DNA from: Liquorilactobacillus capillatus DSM 19910 | Lineage (GTDB): Bacteria; Bacillota; Bacilli; Lactobacillales; Lactobacillaceae | Direction of reading: 5' to 3' | NCBI RefSeq assembly: GCF_001434915.1 | Contig: NZ_AZEF01000007.1 | Coordinates: 29,532-93,531 of the forward strand | Length of the DNA stretch: 64,000 nt | In this document: positions 38,420-48,458 of the stretch, piece after piece | Layout of the letters: the number at the start of each line of letters is the position of its first letter | Position numbering within the stretch: position 1 is the stretch's first letter | Position numbers and translations under genes: made by a program | Notes under the pieces: model-generated | Seen by the model: only the letters and a program-made list of their open reading frames with translations | Database searches by the model: none | Told to the model about the DNA's origin: nothing

Positions 38420-39784
38420 ATGTTTAAAAAAGTTCTAGTAGCTAACCGTGGTGAGATTGCTGTCCGCATTATTCGCTCACTAAAAGAATTAGGCATCAAA
38501 TCAGTAGCGATTTATTCTGATGTTGATCGTGAAAGTTTGCATGTCCAATTAGCTGATGAAGCTGTTTGTGTTGGAACTGCACGGCCGCAAGCATCGTATT
38601 TAAATATGAAAAATATCTTGAGTGCAGCCGTTGGAACCGGTGCTGAAGCAATTCATCCCGGTTTTGGGTTTTTATCTGAAAATAGTCAGTTCGTTGAGAT
38701 GTGCGAAGCTTGCGGTCTGACCTTTATCGGCCCTAAATCAGAAACAATTGATTTAATGGGAAATAAGGCCAATGCGCGTGAACAAATGCGAGCAAGCGGT
38801 GTACCGGTTATTCCTGGTAGTGAAGGATTCGTTGCAGATGTAGCTGAAGCTAAGAAAGCGGCTGATAAGGTGGGTTACCCAGTCTTATTAAAAGCTGCTG
38901 CCGGTGGTGGTGGTAAAGGGATCCGCAGAGTTGATAGTGAAGATCAGTTGCAAAGCAACTTTGAAGAAGCCCAGCAAGAAGCAGTTGTTTCTTTTGGTGA
39001 TGCAAGGATGTATTTAGAGAAGATCATGGAAGATGTCAAGCATATCGAGGTTCAGATTTTTCGTGACCAGCATAATAACGCTGTTTATTTCCCAGAACGA
39101 GACTGTTCTGTTCAACGTAATAAGCAAAAAGTCATCGAGGAGAGCCCGTGTGAGTTAATTACAGAAGAACAACGGCACTTCTTAGGTAAAATTGCAGTTA
39201 GAGCAGCCAATGCAATTGGTTATGTTAATACAGGGACAATTGAATTCTTGATGGATAAAGACCATAATTTCTACTTTATGGAAATGAATACGCGAATTCA
39301 GGTTGAACATACAATAACTGAGATGGTTACGGGAGTTGATCTAGTCAAGGTGCAAGTTGGTGTGGCAGCGGGTGAAGTATTACCTTTTAAACAGGAAGAT
39401 ATTCACTGTCAAGGTCATGCTATTGAGTGTCGTATTAATGCTGAAGATCCAGCACATAATTTTGCGCCATCTGTAGGTAAGGTCAACTATCTTTACTTCC
39501 CAGTTGGTAATCTGGGGATGCGGATCGATTCGGCTTTATATGCTGGTGCTAAAATCTCACCTTTCTATGATTCAATGGTTGCTAAAGTAATTGCGTTAGG
39601 CAATAATCGTAATGAAGCAATTCAGAAGATCAAACGACTTCTAAATGAAATGTTGATTGATGGAATTACAACGAACCAAGCTTTTCACTTAGCGTTACTT
39701 GATGATGATACTTTTAAGAATGGACGAGTAACAACGGATTACCTTGAGAAAACCTTCCTGCCAAGATGGAAGAAGGAGGTCTAA
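38420..39784 (+). CDS. accC: Biotin carboxylase subunit AccC
   Basis: 454 residues of the ATP-grasp family. The N-terminal fold reads [20 protein letters not shown]; the glycine-rich ATP loop is [25 protein letters not shown] holds the catalytic Glu and Arg. It carboxylates biotin on AccB. GGGGTGA before the ATG at 38420 sets the start; an upstream ATG at 38396 overlaps fabZ. Confidence 0.97.
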   Translation: MFKKVLVANRGEIAVRIIRSLKELGIKSVAIYSDVDRESLHVQLADEAVCVGTARPQASYLNMKNILSAAVGTGAEAIHPGFGFLSENSQFVEMCEACGLTFIGPKSETIDLMGNKANAREQMRASGVPVIPGSEGFVADVAEAKKAADKVGYPVLLKAAAGGGGKGIRRVDSEDQLQSNFEEAQQEAVVSFGDARMYLEKIMEDVKHIEVQIFRDQHNNAVYFPERDCSVQRNKQKVIEESPCELITEEQRHFLGKIAVRAANAIGYVNTGTIEFLMDKDHNFYFMEMNTRIQVEHTITEMVTGVDLVKVQVGVAAGEVLPFKQEDIHCQGHAIECRINAEDPAHNFAPSVGKVNYLYFPVGNLGMRIDSALYAGAKISPFYDSMVAKVIALGNNRNEAIQKIKRLLNEMLIDGITTNQAFHLALLDDDTFKNGRVTTDYLEKTFLPRWKKEV

Positions 39785-39786
39785 GC

Positions 39787-40644
39787 GTGCAATTATTTGA
39801 TGAGTTAAAAACGTTAGGTCATAAGCATATTAAAGCTGATAAAAAAGCAGGCGAACGAGTTCCTTCAGGGATGTGGATCGCATGTCCGAAGTGCCACCAG
39901 TCTTTCTACCATAAAGACTTAGGTGTCTACCAAGTTTGTCCTAATTGTGGGTATGGCTTTAGAATTACAGCACGCGAACGTTTGAAGTGGTTGGTGGATT
40001 CTTTCTCGGAAATTGACGATTCCCTTGAAACAAGCGATCCATTGCATTTTCCCAACTACCAGAAAAAGCTTGCCAAGGCACGTGTTCAGACCGGCTTAAA
40101 CGATTCTGTCTTGACGGGAATTGCTAAAATAAATGGTCAGTCTGCAGCGTTAGGCATTATGGACCCAGACTTTATTATGGGTTCAATGGGAACGATCACT
40201 GGTGAAAAAATAACCCGTTTGTTTGAACGCGCAACTCGTCAAAGTTTACCCGTTGTGTTATTCACTGCATCAGGTGGTGCAAGAATGCAAGAAGGTATCT
40301 TCTCGCTTATGCAGATGGCTAAGATCTCACAGGCGGTTAAACGGCATGCAGATGCTGGGTTATTATATATCACCGTTTTGACAGATCCAACAACTGGTGG
40401 TGTAACTGCTAGTTTCGCAATGCAAGGTGACATTATCTTAGCTGAGCCACGGGCTTTGGTTGGTTTTGCTGGTAAACGGGTAATTGAACAAACAACGCAT
40501 CAGAAAGTTCCAAATGACCTGCAGGATGTCGAACGTGTGCTTGAACATGGATTTATCGATGCGATCGTTGCACGAAAAGATATGAAGGAAAAACTTGCAT
40601 GGCTACTTGAACTGCACAGCAAAGGACGTGGTGCAAATGGTTAG
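39787..40644 (+). CDS. accD: Acetyl-CoA carboxylase carboxyltransferase beta subunit
   Basis: 285 residues. An N-terminal four-cysteine zinc finger (CPKCHQSF, then CPNCGYGF) precedes the crotonase-like carboxyltransferase domain ([23 protein letters not shown]). It pairs with AccA to move CO2 from biotin to acetyl-CoA. The start is GTG at 39787 behind AAGGAGG. It overlaps accA by 8 bases. Confidence 0.96.
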   Translation: MQLFDELKTLGHKHIKADKKAGERVPSGMWIACPKCHQSFYHKDLGVYQVCPNCGYGFRITARERLKWLVDSFSEIDDSLETSDPLHFPNYQKKLAKARVQTGLNDSVLTGIAKINGQSAALGIMDPDFIMGSMGTITGEKITRLFERATRQSLPVVLFTASGGARMQEGIFSLMQMAKISQAVKRHADAGLLYITVLTDPTTGGVTASFAMQGDIILAEPRALVGFAGKRVIEQTTHQKVPNDLQDVERVLEHGFIDAIVARKDMKEKLAWLLELHSKGRGANG

Positions 40645-41425
40645 TTTACTTGATAAGAAAAAAACAGCAGCACAGATTGTTGCTAATGCTCGCAGTGAAG
40701 AAAAGATGTCTGCTTATGAGTTGATTGAAGGTATTTTTAGTAATTTCATGGAATTCCATGGGGATCGCTCAGCAGAGGATGATGCTGCAATCGTTGGTGG
40801 TGTGGCTGAATTTAATAATCAGCCGGTAACAGTTCTCGCAACAAATAAGGGGAAATCAGCAGAAGAACGTTTACGAACTCACTTCGGCTGTCCTGAACCA
40901 TCAGGTTACCGAAAATCATTACGGCTGATCAAGCAAGCGGAAAAGTTTAGTCGTCCTGTGGTTGCATTGATTAATACTGCTGGTGCGTATCCAGGCAAAT
41001 CAGCGGAAGAGAATGGCCAAGGCGAAGCTATTGCACGCAACTTACTTGAGATCAGCAGTGTAAAAACACCTGTAATTTCAATAATTTACGGTGAAGCTGG
41101 TAGTGGTGGGGCCCTTGCTTTAGCGTGCGGCGATCGTGTCTGGATGTTTGAAAATAGTATGTATACAGTTTTATCGCCTGAAGGATTTGCAGCTATTTTA
41201 TGGAAAGATAGCAGTCGTGCTGACGAAGCAGCTGAAGTGATGCAGTTGACACCGACAAAACTACTCGAACAACATGTGATTGATGGGATAATCCCAGAAT
41301 CACGGTCTCACAAACGTGTATTTAAAGCTGTAAAGAAAATATTACAAAAAGAATTGACTGATTTGGAGAAGTTGACGCCATCTGAGCTAGTTGAAAAGCG
41401 TCATCAACGGTTCCGCCAGTTCTAG
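40637..41425 (+). CDS. accA: Acetyl-CoA carboxylase carboxyltransferase alpha subunit
   Basis: 262 residues, shorter than the E. coli subunit as usual in Lactobacillales. Motifs are [36 protein letters not shown] and [15 protein letters not shown]. The ATG at 40637 follows AAAGGA and overlaps the accD end, implying coupled translation for equal subunit amounts. Confidence 0.96.
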   Translation: MVSLLDKKKTAAQIVANARSEEKMSAYELIEGIFSNFMEFHGDRSAEDDAAIVGGVAEFNNQPVTVLATNKGKSAEERLRTHFGCPEPSGYRKSLRLIKQAEKFSRPVVALINTAGAYPGKSAEENGQGEAIARNLLEISSVKTPVISIIYGEAGSGGALALACGDRVWMFENSMYTVLSPEGFAAILWKDSSRADEAAEVMQLTPTKLLEQHVIDGIIPESRSHKRVFKAVKKILQKELTDLEKLTPSELVEKRHQRFRQF

Positions 41426-41445
41426 TTTTGATGGAGGTTTAAAAA

Positions 41446-42204
41446 GTGGATAAATTATTAAGCGGTAAAAAAATTCTGATTATGGGAGCTGCAAATAAAC
41501 GAAGTATTGCTTGGGGTTGCGCGCAATCAATGCTTGATAATGGTGCAGAACTTATTTTCACGTATCAAAATGAACGGTTAAAGAAAAGCTTGTTGCGCTT
41601 AGTTGAAGATGAGAGTCGCTTAGTTGAATGTGATGTTTCTAGTGACGAAAGTATCGAAAAAGCATTTGCGCAAGTAGCAGAAAAATTTGGCAAGGTTGAT
41701 GGGATCGTTCATGCAATTGCTTTCGCTAAAAAAGATGAACTTTCTGGTGATATTATGAATGCTAGTCGTGAAGGCTATGCATTGGCACAGAATATTTCAG
41801 CTTATTCATTGATCGCTGTTGCAAAATACGGGATTAAGATATTAAATAATCCTGGGAGTATTGTTACACTGACCTATTTTGGATCAGAACGAGCTATTCC
41901 TAATTACAATGTTATGGGTGTTGCTAAAGCTGCACTAGAAGCTAATGTAAGGTATCTTGCACGTGACATGGCTAAGTATGGTGTTAGAGTTAATGCAATC
42001 TCTGCCGGTGCTGTTAAGACCTTAGCTGTTACAGGAGTTAAGGATCATGGGGATTTGTTACGTTTATCTCGTGAAAGAACAGTTGACGGTGAATCAGTAA
42101 CAACTGACCAAATTGGTGGAGCAGCATCATTTTTAGTAAGTGATCTATCAACTGGGGTTGTCGGTGATGTTATTTACGTTGATAAGGGTGTTCATTTAAT
42201 TTAA
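41446..42204 (+). CDS. fabI: Enoyl-ACP reductase FabI
   Basis: 252 residues of the SDR-type enoyl reductase. It performs the last reduction of each elongation cycle. The active site is Tyr154-x6-Lys161 (YNVMGVAK), with Tyr144 ten residues before it. The N-terminal motif is MGAANKRSIAWG. The start is GTG at 41446 behind GGAGGT. It is the last gene of the cluster and the only enoyl reductase in the window, so triclosan-type inhibitors would be expected to act on it. Confidence 0.96.
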   Translation: MDKLLSGKKILIMGAANKRSIAWGCAQSMLDNGAELIFTYQNERLKKSLLRLVEDESRLVECDVSSDESIEKAFAQVAEKFGKVDGIVHAIAFAKKDELSGDIMNASREGYALAQNISAYSLIAVAKYGIKILNNPGSIVTLTYFGSERAIPNYNVMGVAKAALEANVRYLARDMAKYGVRVNAISAGAVKTLAVTGVKDHGDLLRLSRERTVDGESVTTDQIGGAASFLVSDLSTGVVGDVIYVDKGVHLI

Positions 42205-42306
42205 TTAATTATTCTTTGTTTCACTAGAGAGATCTTGAAACTTAATGAATTACCTAATTCTTACGCTTTTCAGATACTACATAAGCTTTAAAAGCATATC
42301 TGATAC

Positions 42307-42335
42307 TTGTTAAAACATTATTTTGCAAGTACACT
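42307..42335 (+). promoter_or_regulatory. zwf promoter
   Basis: TTGTTA (42307-42312), 17-base spacer, TACACT (42330-42335), 50 bases before the zwf ATG. Confidence 0.55.
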
Positions 42336-42384
42336 AGTGTGTGTATGGGTGTAAAGATATTAAGTGAAAGTGGTGCAGATAATT

Positions 42385-43854
42385 ATGGATACTAAACAAC
42401 AGGCACTCTTTATTATTTTCGGTGGAACAGGGGATCTCGCAAAGCGAAAATTATATCCGTCGTTGTTTGAACTATATAAAAAGGGCTTTTTGAGAGATAA
42501 CTTTGCCGTGATCGGGACGGCACGCCGTCCGTGGACTGATGAATATTTTCAAGAAGTCGTAAGAGAAGCGGTAACTGCGGAGCATGAGTCTGAAGAAGAT
42601 GTGGCTAATTTTGCACAGCATTTTTATTACCAGTCGCACAACGTCAATGATACAGAGCATTATGTAACTCTGCGGAAGTTGGCGCAACAACTGGATCAAA
42701 AGTATCATATTGGTGGCAATCGTTTATTTTATTTGGCAATGTCGCCACGTTTTTTCGGAACGATTGCGAAGCACTTAAAATCACAGCATATAGTAACAGA
42801 CAATGGTTATAATCGTTTGATAATTGAGAAACCATTTGGACATGATTTAACAAGTGCCAAGGAACTAAACAATGCAATTGGGTCCTATTTTACTGAAAAG
42901 TCTGTTTTTAGAATTGACCATTACCTTGGTAAAGAAATGATTCAGAATATTGCAGCTGTTCGTTTTGGCAATAATCTTTTCCGTTCTCTGTGGAATAATC
43001 GGTATATTGATAATATACAGATTACATTAAGCGAAGCACTAGGCGTGGAAGAACGTGCTGGTTATTATGAAACAGCTGGGGCTTTACGTGATATGGTTCA
43101 AAATCATATTTTACAAATTGTCTCACTGCTAACAATGAATATGCCGGCTTCTTATACCGAGAGCGATATTAGACGTGAAAAGCTTGATGCTTTGAAAGCA
43201 TTGCAAGTTTATACGCCCGAACAGGTAAAAAATAATTTTGTACGGGCTCAGTATACAGGGACTAATGAGCTTAAGGGATATCGGCAAGAAGAAAAGATTG
43301 CGGATGATTCACGGACGGAAACCTTTGTAGCTGGAAAGCTGTTCGTTAATAACGAGAATTTTGCAGGTGTTCCAATTTATATTAGAACTGGTAAACGCTT
43401 GGCTAAAAAGACGACCCGTATCGATATCGTCTTTAAGGATATTCCCAAGAATATTTTTGGAAGTGCAAAGCTGGGTAAGAATATTTTGACAATAATTGTT
43501 GAGCCAAAAGGTGAGATTTATCTGCAGATGAACGTCAAGCAGATTGGTCAGGATTTTGGTTTACAGGTTCAGAAAATGGACTTGTTACAAGTGAAAGATA
43601 ATAAGGTACAGATTCCGGAAGCGTATGAAAAACTAATTTTAGACGCTTTACGCGGGAATGCAACGAACTTTACACATTGGGAAGAAGTTGCATACTCATG
43701 GAAGTTCGTTGATGCTATTCGTAGTACATGGGATCAGCAGCAGGATTCATTAGCTGAATATGCTAGCGGTTCAATGGGGCCTAAAGTAGCGGATGATTTA
43801 TTGGTCCGCGATGGTCACAAATGGGTTTTTACCGTGAACGGTGAAGAAAATTAG
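42385..43854 (+). CDS. zwf: Glucose-6-phosphate 1-dehydrogenase
   Basis: 489 residues. It oxidises glucose-6-phosphate to the lactone with NADP+, entering the oxidative pentose phosphate or phosphoketolase route. IFGGTGDLAKRKLYPSL holds the coenzyme site and RIDHYLGKE the catalytic lysine and His region. The ATG at 42385 gives the usual N-terminus; in-frame GTG codons at 42364, 42370 and 42373 are alternatives and the ribosome site is weak. pgl for the next step is at 4.3-5.4 kb; gnd is not in this window. Confidence 0.96.
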   Translation: MDTKQQALFIIFGGTGDLAKRKLYPSLFELYKKGFLRDNFAVIGTARRPWTDEYFQEVVREAVTAEHESEEDVANFAQHFYYQSHNVNDTEHYVTLRKLAQQLDQKYHIGGNRLFYLAMSPRFFGTIAKHLKSQHIVTDNGYNRLIIEKPFGHDLTSAKELNNAIGSYFTEKSVFRIDHYLGKEMIQNIAAVRFGNNLFRSLWNNRYIDNIQITLSEALGVEERAGYYETAGALRDMVQNHILQIVSLLTMNMPASYTESDIRREKLDALKALQVYTPEQVKNNFVRAQYTGTNELKGYRQEEKIADDSRTETFVAGKLFVNNENFAGVPIYIRTGKRLAKKTTRIDIVFKDIPKNIFGSAKLGKNILTIIVEPKGEIYLQMNVKQIGQDFGLQVQKMDLLQVKDNKVQIPEAYEKLILDALRGNATNFTHWEEVAYSWKFVDAIRSTWDQQQDSLAEYASGSMGPKVADDLLVRDGHKWVFTVNGEEN

Positions 43855-43894
43855 CTAAAAAAACAAACAAGTAAAATATTATTTTTTGAGTGTT

Positions 43895-43934
43895 AAGGTA
43901 ATGGCAGAACATAGATTTTGCTGTTACCTTTTTT
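43895..43934 (+). terminator. zwf terminator
   Basis: AAGGTAATGGCA (43895-43906) pairs with TGCTGTTACCTT (43919-43930), with one mismatch and one G-T pair, then TTTT. Confidence 0.8.
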
Positions 43935-43975
43935 GTATAGTTAGCGTAGGGTTATATTTTAGCAAATGGTAGCAT

Positions 43976-44004
43976 TTGAAAACGAACTTACGTTCTGATA
44001 CTAT
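43976..44004 (+). promoter_or_regulatory. dinB promoter
   Basis: TTGAAA (43976-43981), 17-base spacer, TACTAT (43999-44004). The LexA box lies entirely inside the spacer. Confidence 0.6.
43983..43996. promoter_or_regulatory. LexA (SOS) box upstream of dinB
   Basis: CGAACTTACGTTCT matches CGAAC-N4-GTTCG at 9 of 10 fixed positions. It lies between -35 and -10, so a bound repressor would block polymerase directly. Confidence 0.82.
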
Positions 44005-44040
44005 TTAAATAGTTAAAATAAATGCTGGGTGGTGATTGAA

Positions 44041-45129
44041 GTGGAGTTGAAGCGTAAGATTATACATGTTGATATGGATGCTTTTTATGCATCGATTGAA
44101 ATGCGTGATCATGAACAATATCGAAACAAGCCGCTTGTAATTGCACGTGATCCACGGCATACCGGGGGAAGAGGTGTGGTAACAACTGCTAATTACACAG
44201 CACGCCATTTCGGTATTCATTCTGCAATGAGCGCGCAAGAAGCATATCGCTTATGTCACCAAGCAGTTTTTGTTAAACCTGATTTTGCTAAATATAAACA
44301 AGTTTCAAGTGAGATCCATACTATCTTTTACGAGTACACGGATAAGGTTGAACCGATTGCTTTTGACGAGGCATATTTAGATGTGACAAGTAATAAATAT
44401 GGCCTTACTTCAGCCTTGCGTGTCGCTAAAATGATTCAACAGGAGATTTTTAGTAAAACTCATTTGACGTGTTCGACGGGAGTGTCATACAATAAATTTC
44501 TTGCTAAATTAGCTTCAGATTACCATAAACCTGCAGGTGTTACATTAGTCTTACCTGAAGAAGTCCATTCTTTTTTAGGTACGATGCCGATAGAAAAGTT
44601 TCGAGGAGTAGGTAAAAAGACAGCTCCTAAAATGCACCAATTGGGGATTAAGACCGGGAATGACTTGCTTAAATGGAACGAAGTCGAATTAATCGCGAAA
44701 TTTGGAAAAATCGGACAGGTTTTATACCAAAGGGTTCGTGGAATTGATGAACGTCCCGTTGAATGGAAGAGAAAACGTAAATCAATTGGTTTTGAGCGTA
44801 CATTGGGGCAACCTTTAAAGAGCTCTGTTGAGGTTGATGATATGCTGCATTTTCTGGCGGCTAAACTAGCTAAAACTATTCAGCAGAAACAAAAACATGG
44901 TAAAACATTAGTTTTAAAGCTCAGAAATAGTCAGTTTGAAACAGTGACGAAAAGAATGACTTTTGATGACTACCTTGTTAATGATAAGGAGAACTATGCC
45001 TTTTGGGGCCGCCAATTATTTGATCAGATTCAGCCTGATGAAGTTGATGTACGCTTGCTGGGGTTGACGTTAACTAATATTGATGAATTAAAATTTGAAA
45101 ATATTAAGTTGCCGTTATGGAAAAAGTAG
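44041..45129 (+). CDS. dinB: DNA polymerase IV
   Basis: 362 residues, Y-family translesion polymerase. HVDMDAFYASIEMRD holds two metal-binding acidic residues and AFDEAYLDVT the others. A helix-hairpin-helix lies near 180 (FRGVGKKTAPKM) and the little finger domain follows. GGGTGGTGA sits before GTG 44041, chosen as start; a GTG at 44029 is in frame but overlaps the ribosome site. SOS control is supported by the LexA box. Confidence 0.95.
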   Translation: MELKRKIIHVDMDAFYASIEMRDHEQYRNKPLVIARDPRHTGGRGVVTTANYTARHFGIHSAMSAQEAYRLCHQAVFVKPDFAKYKQVSSEIHTIFYEYTDKVEPIAFDEAYLDVTSNKYGLTSALRVAKMIQQEIFSKTHLTCSTGVSYNKFLAKLASDYHKPAGVTLVLPEEVHSFLGTMPIEKFRGVGKKTAPKMHQLGIKTGNDLLKWNEVELIAKFGKIGQVLYQRVRGIDERPVEWKRKRKSIGFERTLGQPLKSSVEVDDMLHFLAAKLAKTIQQKQKHGKTLVLKLRNSQFETVTKRMTFDDYLVNDKENYAFWGRQLFDQIQPDEVDVRLLGLTLTNIDELKFENIKLPLWKK

Positions 45130-45134
45130 TGGTT

Positions 45135-45163
45135 TTGTATTTACTGGTTTTTATGGGTATACT
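45135..45163 (+). promoter_or_regulatory. Promoter of the UPF0173-nrnA-cshB operon
   Basis: TTGTAT (45135-45140), 17-base spacer, TATACT (45158-45163), 36 bases before the first gene. Confidence 0.55.
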
Positions 45164-45198
45164 TAGAATGTAAACTAGTTATTTTAGGAGGTGGACTG

Positions 45199-45882
45199 AT
45201 GAAGCTGATATGGCATGGACATTCTGTAATTGAAATTATCACTGCAGATAAAACCAATATTTTAATCGATCCATTTATTACTGACAATCCTTTAACCGAT
45301 TTGAAGGTTGAGTATTGCCATCCTGATTATATTTTGGTAACGCATGCTCACTTTGATCATGTAGGCGATACAATTGAAATTGCACGGCGAACAGGAGCTG
45401 TAATCATTGCCGTAACTGATTTAGCTGGGTATTTTGAAGAAAATGGTTTGAAGTCTGAAGGAATTAATTTTGGCGGTTCCTTAAAGAAAACTTTTGGTTC
45501 AGTTAAACTCGTTCCTGCGTGGCATACAGCAGCTTTACCGCAAAAGGGCGCATTTCCACGGACATTGGGTGTTGCGGCGGGATTTGAACTGCATATCGAT
45601 GGGAAGGTTCTATATGATGCTGGCGATACCGCGTTGTTTTTAGATATGCAATTGATCAACGGTGGGAAGGGTGTTGATTTGGCTTTTCTACCAATTGGTG
45701 ATCATTTTACAATGGGACCAGAAGATGCTCTTCGGGCAGCTTCTTTTGTTAAAGCTAAGCATGTACTGCCGATTCATTACGATACTTTTCCCCAGATAAA
45801 ACAAAATGTAGCTAGTTATTTAGCTGGCTTGGCTCCTGGAGTGGGGATTAAAGCTGAAATAGGAAAAATTTTTGAATTCTAA
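45199..45882 (+). CDS. UPF0173 metal-dependent hydrolase (YtkL-like)
   Basis: 227 residues of the metallo-beta-lactamase fold. The metal motif is THAHFDHVGD (about 50-59), with WHTAALP, YDAGDTALF and a C-terminal LPIHYDTFPQ supplying further ligands. The substrate of the UPF0173 group is not known to me. AGGAGGTG precedes the ATG. nrnA starts 11 bases after the stop, so the two are cotranscribed. Confidence 0.9.
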   Translation: MKLIWHGHSVIEIITADKTNILIDPFITDNPLTDLKVEYCHPDYILVTHAHFDHVGDTIEIARRTGAVIIAVTDLAGYFEENGLKSEGINFGGSLKKTFGSVKLVPAWHTAALPQKGAFPRTLGVAAGFELHIDGKVLYDAGDTALFLDMQLINGGKGVDLAFLPIGDHFTMGPEDALRAASFVKAKHVLPIHYDTFPQIKQNVASYLAGLAPGVGIKAEIGKIFEF

Positions 45883-45893
45883 GGAGAACGAGA

Positions 45894-46865
45894 ATGTCGA
45901 TAGAAACAAGTATTCTTGAACAGATAAAAAAAAGCGAGACGATTATTATCCATCGTCATCAGCGCCCAGATCCGGATGCATACGGGTCACAATGTGGGCT
46001 AGCAGCAATTATTCGTAATAGCTTTCCAACTAAAAAGGTTTATCAGGTTGGGGAAAATGTGCATGGTCTTGCATGGATCGCGGAACAAGAAGAAATTGAA
46101 GATGATATCTACAAGGATGCACTTGTCATTGTTACAGATACTGCTAACCAACCACGGATCGATGATAAACGCTATATGAATGGTCACTATCTAATCAAGA
46201 TTGATCATCATCCCAATGAAGATCCATATGGTGATATTTGCTGGGTTAATACGGCTGCTTCAAGTTGTTCTGAAATGATCGTTGATTTAGTCAATGCCGC
46301 CGCAGGTGAATTAATTATACCTGACGATGCTGCTCGGATGTTATATGCTGGTATTATTGGAGACACTGGTCGTTTTATGTATGATGCCACAACACCACAT
46401 ACTATGTGTGTAGCAGCCCAGTTAATGCGGTATAATTTTAGTGCTACAAAAATCAATCAGAAACTGGATAGTATTGTTTTACCGGTCGCGCGTTTAGCTG
46501 CCTATGTTTATGAAAATATGACGTTGACAGAAAGTGGTGCGGCTTATATTGTTTTGGCTAGGGAAGTGATGGAGCAATTTGCTATCAAAGATGCAAGTAC
46601 AGCTCCGATCGTGCCATTGATGGGAAAGATAATCGGAGTTAAGTGCTGGACGATCCTTGTTCAGCAAAAAGATGGGTCATTTCGTTTGCGAATCCGTTCG
46701 AAAGGCCCAGTTATTAATGAACTTGCTAAGGAGTATTCAGGTGGTGGCCATCCGTTAGCTAGCGGAGCATTTATGCCTGATGCTGAAAAAATACCAGAAT
46801 ACATTAAGAAGTTAGATGCTATAGCAGCTAGCTATGATGATCAAACAGGAGAATCTAATGAGTAA
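45894..46865 (+). CDS. nrnA: DHH-family nanoRNase/pAp phosphatase NrnA
   Basis: 323 residues. The DHH domain shows HRHQRPDPDAYGS (about 21-33), VIVTDTAN, the namesake DHHP (about 104-107) and GDTGRF. The DHHA1 domain ends with GGGHPLASGAF. The family degrades 2-5-mer RNAs and dephosphorylates 3'-phosphoadenosine 5'-phosphate. AAGGAGAA precedes the ATG. It overlaps the helicase gene by 8 bases, which suggests linked expression of two RNA-turnover proteins. Confidence 0.92.
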   Translation: MSIETSILEQIKKSETIIIHRHQRPDPDAYGSQCGLAAIIRNSFPTKKVYQVGENVHGLAWIAEQEEIEDDIYKDALVIVTDTANQPRIDDKRYMNGHYLIKIDHHPNEDPYGDICWVNTAASSCSEMIVDLVNAAAGELIIPDDAARMLYAGIIGDTGRFMYDATTPHTMCVAAQLMRYNFSATKINQKLDSIVLPVARLAAYVYENMTLTESGAAYIVLAREVMEQFAIKDASTAPIVPLMGKIIGVKCWTILVQQKDGSFRLRIRSKGPVINELAKEYSGGGHPLASGAFMPDAEKIPEYIKKLDAIAASYDDQTGESNE

Positions 46866-48177
46866 TTCATTTAAAGAATTTGGGTTTCAGCCTTTTATTG
46901 AGAAGGCACTTACTAAAATTAATTTTAGAGAACCAACTGAAGTACAACAAAAGTTAATTCCATTAATAATGAAAAATCAAAGTGTTGTAGGCCAATCGCA
47001 GACAGGAAGCGGTAAAACACACACCTTTTTGCTGCCGATTTTGAATAGTATCAAACTGGATAATAAAAGTGTTCAGGCTGTTATCACAACACCCAGCAGG
47101 GAACTTGCTTATCAGATTTATGAAGCTGCAAAACAGCTAGCGGAGCAAGAAGAACGTCTTATGATTCATAATTATGTGGGTGGAACAGACAAGCAGCGCC
47201 AGATTGAGAAACTACACCGACAACAGCCACAAGTTGTTATTGGGACACCAGGACGGATCCTAGATCTAGTCAGTAGCAATGATTTGGATATTCATAATGC
47301 ACATTACATGGTTGTTGATGAAGCAGATATGACTCTTGATCTCGGCTTTTTAAAAGAAGTTGACGGGATTGCTTCAACGCTACCAAAAGATCTGCAAATG
47401 TTAGTTTTCTCAGCAACTATTCCAGCTAAACTAAAACCCTTTTTACGTAAATATATGCAGAATCCAGTTGTTGAAGTTGTTGAAAATAAGAATATTATCA
47501 GTCCTACAATTGATAATTGGTTATTATCAACTAAAGGGCGTAACCGTAATGAAATTATTCATCATCTGATAACACTTGGACAGCCATATTTGGCCTTGAT
47601 TTTTACCAACACAAAGACCCGAGCAGATCAATTAACAGATTATTTACGCGCGCAAGGATTGAAAGTTGCTAAAATACATGGGGGGATCCCACCGCGTCAG
47701 CGTAAACGTGTTATGCGTGAAGTCCAGAATTTAGATTACCAATTTGTCGTTGCAACTGACTTAGCTGCACGCGGAATTGATATCGAGGGTGTTTCACATG
47801 TTATTAACGACGACTTGCCTGATGATTTGGAATTTTTTATCCACCGTGTAGGTCGAACTGGTCGGAATGGAATGTCGGGAATTGCGATTACACTTTACGG
47901 ACCAGATGATGACGCTAAGATATCTGAGCTTGAACAAATGGGGATCAAGTTTAAGCCCAAAGCCTTTAAAAACGGCGAGATTATTGATTCTTATGATCGT
48001 GATCGTCGGCAAAAACGCAAGGTTAAAAAAGAACAATTAGATGTTAATCTGATTGGCTTAGTCAAAAAGGAACGAAAGAAACGTAAGCCTGGCTATAAGA
48101 ATAAAATTAAACGTGCTATCAAGCGTAAAGAACAGCAAGATAGAAAAATTGCCCATCGTCGAAAAAAACGCAGTTAA
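46858..48177 (+). CDS. cshB: DEAD-box RNA helicase, CshB-like
   Basis: 439 residues. In order: Q motif (FREPTEVQQKLIP), Walker A GQSQTGSGKT, PSRELA, GTPGRILDLV, DEAD (VVDEADMTLD), SAT, then HRVGRTGR in the second domain. A strongly basic tail (about 390-439, Lys/Arg-rich) should bind RNA. Members help cold-shock growth and ribosome assembly. The ATG at 46858 follows AGGAGA; an upstream ATG at 46834 lies within nrnA. CshB is chosen over CshA by size and tail. Confidence 0.9.
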   Translation: MSNSFKEFGFQPFIEKALTKINFREPTEVQQKLIPLIMKNQSVVGQSQTGSGKTHTFLLPILNSIKLDNKSVQAVITTPSRELAYQIYEAAKQLAEQEERLMIHNYVGGTDKQRQIEKLHRQQPQVVIGTPGRILDLVSSNDLDIHNAHYMVVDEADMTLDLGFLKEVDGIASTLPKDLQMLVFSATIPAKLKPFLRKYMQNPVVEVVENKNIISPTIDNWLLSTKGRNRNEIIHHLITLGQPYLALIFTNTKTRADQLTDYLRAQGLKVAKIHGGIPPRQRKRVMREVQNLDYQFVVATDLAARGIDIEGVSHVINDDLPDDLEFFIHRVGRTGRNGMSGIAITLYGPDDDAKISELEQMGIKFKPKAFKNGEIIDSYDRDRRQKRKVKKEQLDVNLIGLVKKERKKRKPGYKNKIKRAIKRKEQQDRKIAHRRKKRS

Positions 48178-48190
48178 GACTAAAATCCAA

Positions 48191-48219
48191 TTGACATTCT
48201 AACTTATTTTGGATATACT
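48191..48219 (+). promoter_or_regulatory. Promoter of the alaS T-box leader
   Basis: TTGACA (48191-48196), 17-base spacer, TATACT (48214-48219). Transcription should start near 48226. Confidence 0.75.
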
Positions 48220-48225
48220 TTGAGA

Positions 48226-48424
48226 GAATTCAGGATATATTTATAGGTGGACTGTTTAAGAGAAGATCCGGTTGGTGTAAGGATTAACGGTTACTTATAA
48301 GTGCTCCCTGTAAAATGAACGAACGTCACTCAACGTTATCGAGCTTAAAGAGGTAAACGACAAACATCGTTGCAAGTAAGGTGGTACCGCGCAGAAGCGT
48401 CCTTACTGGCAACGGTGTTTTTAT
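48226..48424 (+). promoter_or_regulatory. T-box riboswitch of alaS
   Basis: The conserved T-box AAGGTGGTACCGCG is at 48378-48391; its TGG-ACC portion pairs with the free end of uncharged tRNA. The terminator follows: 48364-48381 with 48401-48418, then a T-run. A candidate Ala specifier codon GCT lies at 48303-48305 on the 3' side of stem I, but I placed it by eye. The element senses uncharged tRNA-Ala and allows alaS readthrough. Confidence 0.9.
48364..48423 (+). terminator. Terminator of the alaS T-box
   Basis: 18-base arms at 48364-48381 and 48401-48418 with two imperfect pairs, then TTTTTA. Its 5' arm includes the first bases of the T-box sequence, so antiterminator and terminator exclude each other. 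Confidence 0.82.
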
Positions 48425-48458
48425 GTTCATTAAGAAGAGAAAGGGTGTAGTTTTGAGA

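Noticed and set aside
48381..48458. Upstream in-frame start of alaS
   Set aside because: It falls in the T-box and terminator sequence, which is leader RNA.
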